Assembly (NCBI RefSeq): GCF_024679245.1
Contig: NW_027125108.1
Span: 1 to 64,000 of the forward strand
Direction: 5' to 3'
From: Pseudorasbora parva
Taxonomy: Eukaryota; Chordata; Actinopteri; Cypriniformes; Gobionidae
DNA: 64,000 nucleotides
The notes under the pieces were generated by a model. The model did not search any database. It saw only the letters and a list, made by a program, of their open reading frames with translations, and was not told the DNA's origin. Both the position numbers and the translations under genes were made by a program. Below are positions 59,751-64,000 of the stretch, piece by piece. Position 1 is the stretch's first letter; the number at the start of each line of letters is the position of its first letter.

Positions 59751-62369
59751 GTAAGCGAAATGGCTGTTCTTATATATGCTGCGTTATAAACCCTTGTAAT
59801 GTCACATATAGCTCTTTATTATAATAGAATGTAAGTAATATTAATCCTATTATAATATGAGGTATATATTTTATCAGTTTTGTTGACATTGAAGGTACCT
59901 TTGTGTTTGTAGATGTTAATGTGTATAATTTATAAGTAATTATATAGCTAGCCACTCATCTATTTTTGTGTGTAAAACGTAAAATCATGTTGTGTGTGTG
60001 TTTGATGTATATAAGTCCTTTTAGCTTACATTCATGCGTGAGGACGGAGTTTAACATTTGGCTTATCGTTTTTCACTTTGTTAAGCTGCAGCTTCCACTG
60101 TGATGATGTAAAATGTAATAGTAGCATATATTAGCCGTTTGTTGTATTTTACATGCACATGGATGCATAGATTACAACGAGAAGTGTCGATTGCTGCATT
60201 TATATGCGTTCTTGTCGATCAAATGTGGCGTTGACAGTGCATTGGTGAGTTTAGTAACGGTTTGTCCAATCGAATGCGGCTAGATTTGTCACCGGTAAAT
60301 AAATCCGGTGAGGCCTCTGTTAGACATTCGCTCACAGAGTTCTCTAATTTTAAACAACAATCTGCAAATATGATGTATTTAATTCACTATGCAGTGTACA
60401 TGACTTTATTGAATATCACAGGAGTTTTTAAGAGAGCTTATTACTCGACAGAGTCGAACTTTTGATTTTCGCGCCGTGCGATCACGTGGTAAATGCAGTA
60501 GAAGTCCGTGCTGTCGATTTGAATGGGCTGCGGCTCAATCCGCTCCCTAGTGCACTAGTCAGGGCACTGACCTGGGACATAAGTCAATGGGCTGACTCCC
60601 TTATCAGTGCCCTGACCACTGAACTAGGGAGATGATTGAGACTAAGGGTTTGAGTAGAGACAACCGCTTCGCTGTATGCGCAGCCATTTTGTTTTTTTTT
60701 AAATAGTAATGCATAACCTATGTGCATTGATATGAACGCATTGATGTGGCGACATTCTCAGCGCCATTTTATTTTGGGGAGTGGTGATGGAGAGATGACA
60801 TTCATTTTTTCCTTGTGCTATTCTTAAGTAACGTTACAGCTTATCAATACAATACAAAATCACTAGATTTTACTTCAGTAATAGTTAGGAGATATTTTTA
60901 TTGTAATACAGAATATTTGTCCAAAGATTATTGTCCATTCATGACATTTTAATGTTTTTATGATTTTATATTCCAATTACATAAAATGTATTTAGACATT
61001 TTAAATATTTTTTAGAAATGGAATTAGCAACAACACAGACTTTAAAGCATAACTGTTTAAAAAAAAAAAAAGTTTTATCAATCTTTGCCATTCAATTTAA
61101 AGTCACAGGGGTTGTAAGTGTGGTCTTCACTTCTATGACTTTTCTTTCTCTGTTTCAGAATACTTTCACAAACCTTCCTGGCCTTTGAGGTAAGACTTTA
61201 ATTAGTGACATGGCCACATATACAAAAAGATTTGACTTGATAAGGAAATAAATAGTTTTAAAAAAAATATTAGGGTCACAGAAACTATTAAAATTAAAAT
61301 TGTTTTGATTATACTACAAATAATTAAGACCACATCACCCATCCGTTCTCCAAACCACTTGTTCAATATAGAGATGCTGGAGCTTATCCCAGTATCTCTA
61401 GTGGTAAATCTGATAGGTGACCAGTTCATCTCATCTTTAGGCTGCATATTTGATATACAGCTTCTAAATTATATTCTATAAAAAATATAATTATTATTTA
61501 ACATGCAAGCAAGTTATGCATAGTTGACTTGAGTTAAGTTGTCATTATGTTGCCATTGTTCTTTTTCAGACTGACTGATCAGAGCACGACCTGCATCATC
61601 TGCTGCACGCCTTGGTCAGTATTAATATGGTTTAGAGTAATATTTTTAAAAAAGTATTTCGTCACATCTCCGTATTTGTAGTTCCTGTGACCTAATCTGT
61701 CCTTTTTATTTGTGTTTCTTTTTTAGGATCCTTGTGTCTTGCTGTTTTCCACGGGGAGCAGTTCATTTGTTCTTTCTACTTTTTTTACTTACAGAAAAAA
61801 AAAACATTAAAGCTGTTATTGGTAGTTTTTTTTCTATAATCATCTTTCTTTTAAATATAGCATTTTATTTTTTAGTTTAATAGACAGTTCTTTTTTTTAA
61901 ATTTACATTTATAAATCTTAACTAGTTATTTTTCTGCTTATTCTTTTTATACTCTCATAAAGTTCATTTTACTATACTTTCATTGTTGCTTTCTTTATAA
62001 AAACAAAAACAAAAAAAACATCAAATACACAGTATAAATCTAGTATTACACTTTTATTGTTGTTTAACTGTTTTTTCTACCTGAGAGTACTGCAGGTTTT
62101 CTCGTTTCAGGTTCAACAGCTGTTACATCGGGAGAACTTTAAAAGTAAGCTCCTATTAAAGTGAGAATGTCCTGTTAAAAGGAATGTGACTAATAAAGAA
62201 GTGTATTTCAATATGCACTACTTGAGGATTAAAAATAAATCAATGGTTACTTTTGATGATATGATACTCTGGTTTTTATAGTTACCTCACTCAAATGAGT
62301 TAATCAGATAATTTTGTCAAGAACAATTTTTTTTGTCTAATTTCTTTTTATGTCTTGATATTTTAAAGG

Positions 62370-62629
62370 ATGCCGCGCAAAGGAAAGAGATCTCGGGCTC
62401 AACAAATGCGTTGGCAAAAGGAGGACCTGAAGGATCAACCCTCCACGACTAACAAGGTACTGTCGATGTTGTCAAATTACACACTTATTCATTCTCTCAC
62501 ACACTCACACTCACATACTATTGCTATCACTCTCTATCACTATCACTCTCACACCATCACTCTGACACTCACTTACTCTCTCTCACACATTTATTCATTG
62601 TCACACACACCCACACAAACTTATTCATT

Positions 62630-62694
<65 letters not shown>

Positions 62695-64000
62695 ATTCAT
62701 TCTCTCACACACACACACACACACACACACACTTATTCATTCTTTCTCACTCACACACACACACACATTTATTAATTCTTTCTCACTCACAGACACACAC
62801 CCACAATTATTCATTCTCTCTCTCTCACTCACACACACACACACACACTTATTCTCTCACACACACAATTATTCATTCTCTCTCTCTCACACACACACTT
62901 ATTCATTCTCTCACACACACTTATTCATTGTCTCTTTTATTCTCAATTATTTATTTACAGGTTGAACAGGCAAGCACTGCGGCTGCTGTACCTCAGTTTT
63001 CGGGTCGAATGTTCGCGGAAGGTAGGGTTTTGTCTGTGCAGGCGTCTCATTGCCAGAACGATGTTAGATATGATGTTTTCTCCAGGAATCATCAGTGCAC
63101 GTGCGTCGCGTTGACATTCTTGGCCAATCTGAACGAAGGGATTCGGTTTAAAATGCCGGACCTCGATAGAGTTTTAGAGGACGGGGATGCGTTGTATGTC
63201 GGCGTTAAAATGCAGCTTATGGCTGAAAGACGCTTTAATAACGATCATCTCACTATGGAGGAAGTACCAATAAGCGTGTCGTCGTTTAACCGAGCACATC
63301 AGGTGCTGAAGTCTGAAGTGATGATGGGATATCTACGAGCCAGAGGGACCCCTGACATGGAAGGGTGGTGGATTCCTCTCACTGAAAGACTGCAGTGCCT
63401 CACTACAGATGTTAGCCATGCACTTCTGATCGTTTCTCCAGAGTGCATCGCGGTGTTCAGAGACCGATGTGGAAGGTATGGATTCTTTGATTCGCACTCA
63501 CGAACTGCAGAAGGCTTGCCCCATCCAACCGGTCATGGAACTGCAGTCATGTTGACTTTTACCCACCTGGGTGACATGATTGACAGACTCCTCAAGGTCT
63601 TCCAGGATCGTGGAGATAAAGCAAACTATGAATTCATGCCGGTGTCGTTCGAAACCGAGCAGCAGTCTGGGCGACTACCTTCACCATCGGTTTCTGAACA
63701 GGCATCGAAAGTGACGTTAGCTACACCCGAACCAGAAACAAATGTTGGAGCAAAAGTAAATCGTGTTAGCTCAGAAGCAAAAACACAGTGTTTGATAGAT
63801 AAAAGAAATAAGCACCGGCGCAGAAAAGAAATACGCAAAATTTTAAACATTTCAAAACGAGCTCAAGAACATAAGGACACACCACAATTTTATGCAATCA
63901 AAAAACAAAAAAAAAGTGATTATGAGAGACAGAGGTATGTCACTTCTTTGCAATACCAAACAAATAAAAAAGCAGCAACTAGGATAAAGTATAATCAGGA
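62370..64000 (+). CDS. Helentron protein copy 2 (5' part, cut by window end)
   Basis: Exon 1 is 62370-62456 (29 codons, MPRKGKRSRA start). Exon 2 starts at 62961 after acceptor 'atttacag' and stays open to 64000, covering the protease-like domain and the beginning of the basic repeats. The ATG that matches 8685 lies at 63009. Protease-like Cys and D-x-H residues are retained. Divergence from copy 1 is uneven: several percent at the start, under 1 percent around 63309-63765, and roughly 15 percent by eye after that. The rest of the gene lies outside the window, so integrity is unknown. Confidence 0.85.
62457..62960 (+). repeat. Intron 1 of copy 2, CA-rich simple repeat
   Basis: A 504-bp intron of CACT/CA tracts, longest pure (CA)n about 62632-62692. 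It has the same boundaries as copy 1 and no interspersed insertion. Confidence 0.9.

Larger units (their letters stand above)
59011..62369 (+). other. 5' noncoding region of Helentron copy 2
   Basis: Aligns with 4191-7625 throughout. Conserved parts include the CCAAT-rich block (ATTGG 59658-59662, CCAAT 59667-59671, second ATTGG near 59687), donor at 59750/59751, hairpin about 60542-60631, and leader exons at 61159-61189, 61570-61614 and 62111-62144. No credible open frame. Confidence 0.75.

Overview
This window is repeat-dominated animal DNA, most plausibly from a teleost fish. A cyprinid or other otophysan is my best guess, but the species is not resolved from sequence alone. The evidence is a fish-type Helentron (a Helitron with a C-terminal endonuclease), spliceosomal introns, long CA microsatellites, a tRNA-derived SINE-like head, a MITE-like element, and large arrays of hairpin-headed repeats rich in TAGCAACC. 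I see no bacterial, phage or CRISPR feature and no clear single-copy host gene.

Layout. (1) 1-4190: right part of a repeat array, with two 655-bp-class units (called A here) and one long unit (called B) that ends in a TAGCAACC minisatellite. (2) 4191-15527: Helentron copy 1. It has a CCAAT-rich promoter-like block, several short 5' leader exons, and a two-exon gene of 2,325 codons (7626-7712 joined to 8637-15527). (3) 15481-15814: a tandem duplication of the gene's last codons plus an inverted repeat. (4) 15815-18654: low-repeat DNA with exon-like segments, a MITE-like element and a tRNA-like sequence. (5) 18655-59010: a 40-kb array of 17 A units and 14 B units in one orientation. (6) 59011-64000: Helentron copy 2, with the same leader structure and the same two-exon start. 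Its reading frame is open to the window edge. Matching positions in the two copies lie about 54.3 kb apart, and the degenerate array edge upstream is shared by both, so an array-plus-Helentron block has been duplicated.

The Helentron protein is a chain of modules: a cysteine-protease-like domain with a D-x-H motif, 18-residue basic repeats, a Cys-rich DUF6570-like region, a Rep (HUH) nuclease with HIH and a Tyr pair, a Pif1-like helicase, and an AP-endonuclease-like (EEP) domain. All modules are open in copy 1, but the last EEP motif (normally S-D-H) reads Y-H with the Asp missing.

A and B units begin with the same nested hairpin and then diverge, yet their bodies are distantly homologous. 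Fifteen A units are exactly 655 bp, and some B units recur at identical length, which points to recent amplification or homogenisation. B units end in two minisatellites, one TAGCAACC-type and one built on the palindromic ATGCTAATCATGTTAGCAT motif. My leading hypothesis is that these hairpin-headed units are non-autonomous elements amplified in tandem, possibly by the neighbouring rolling-circle machinery. That link is inference and is not shown by the sequence.
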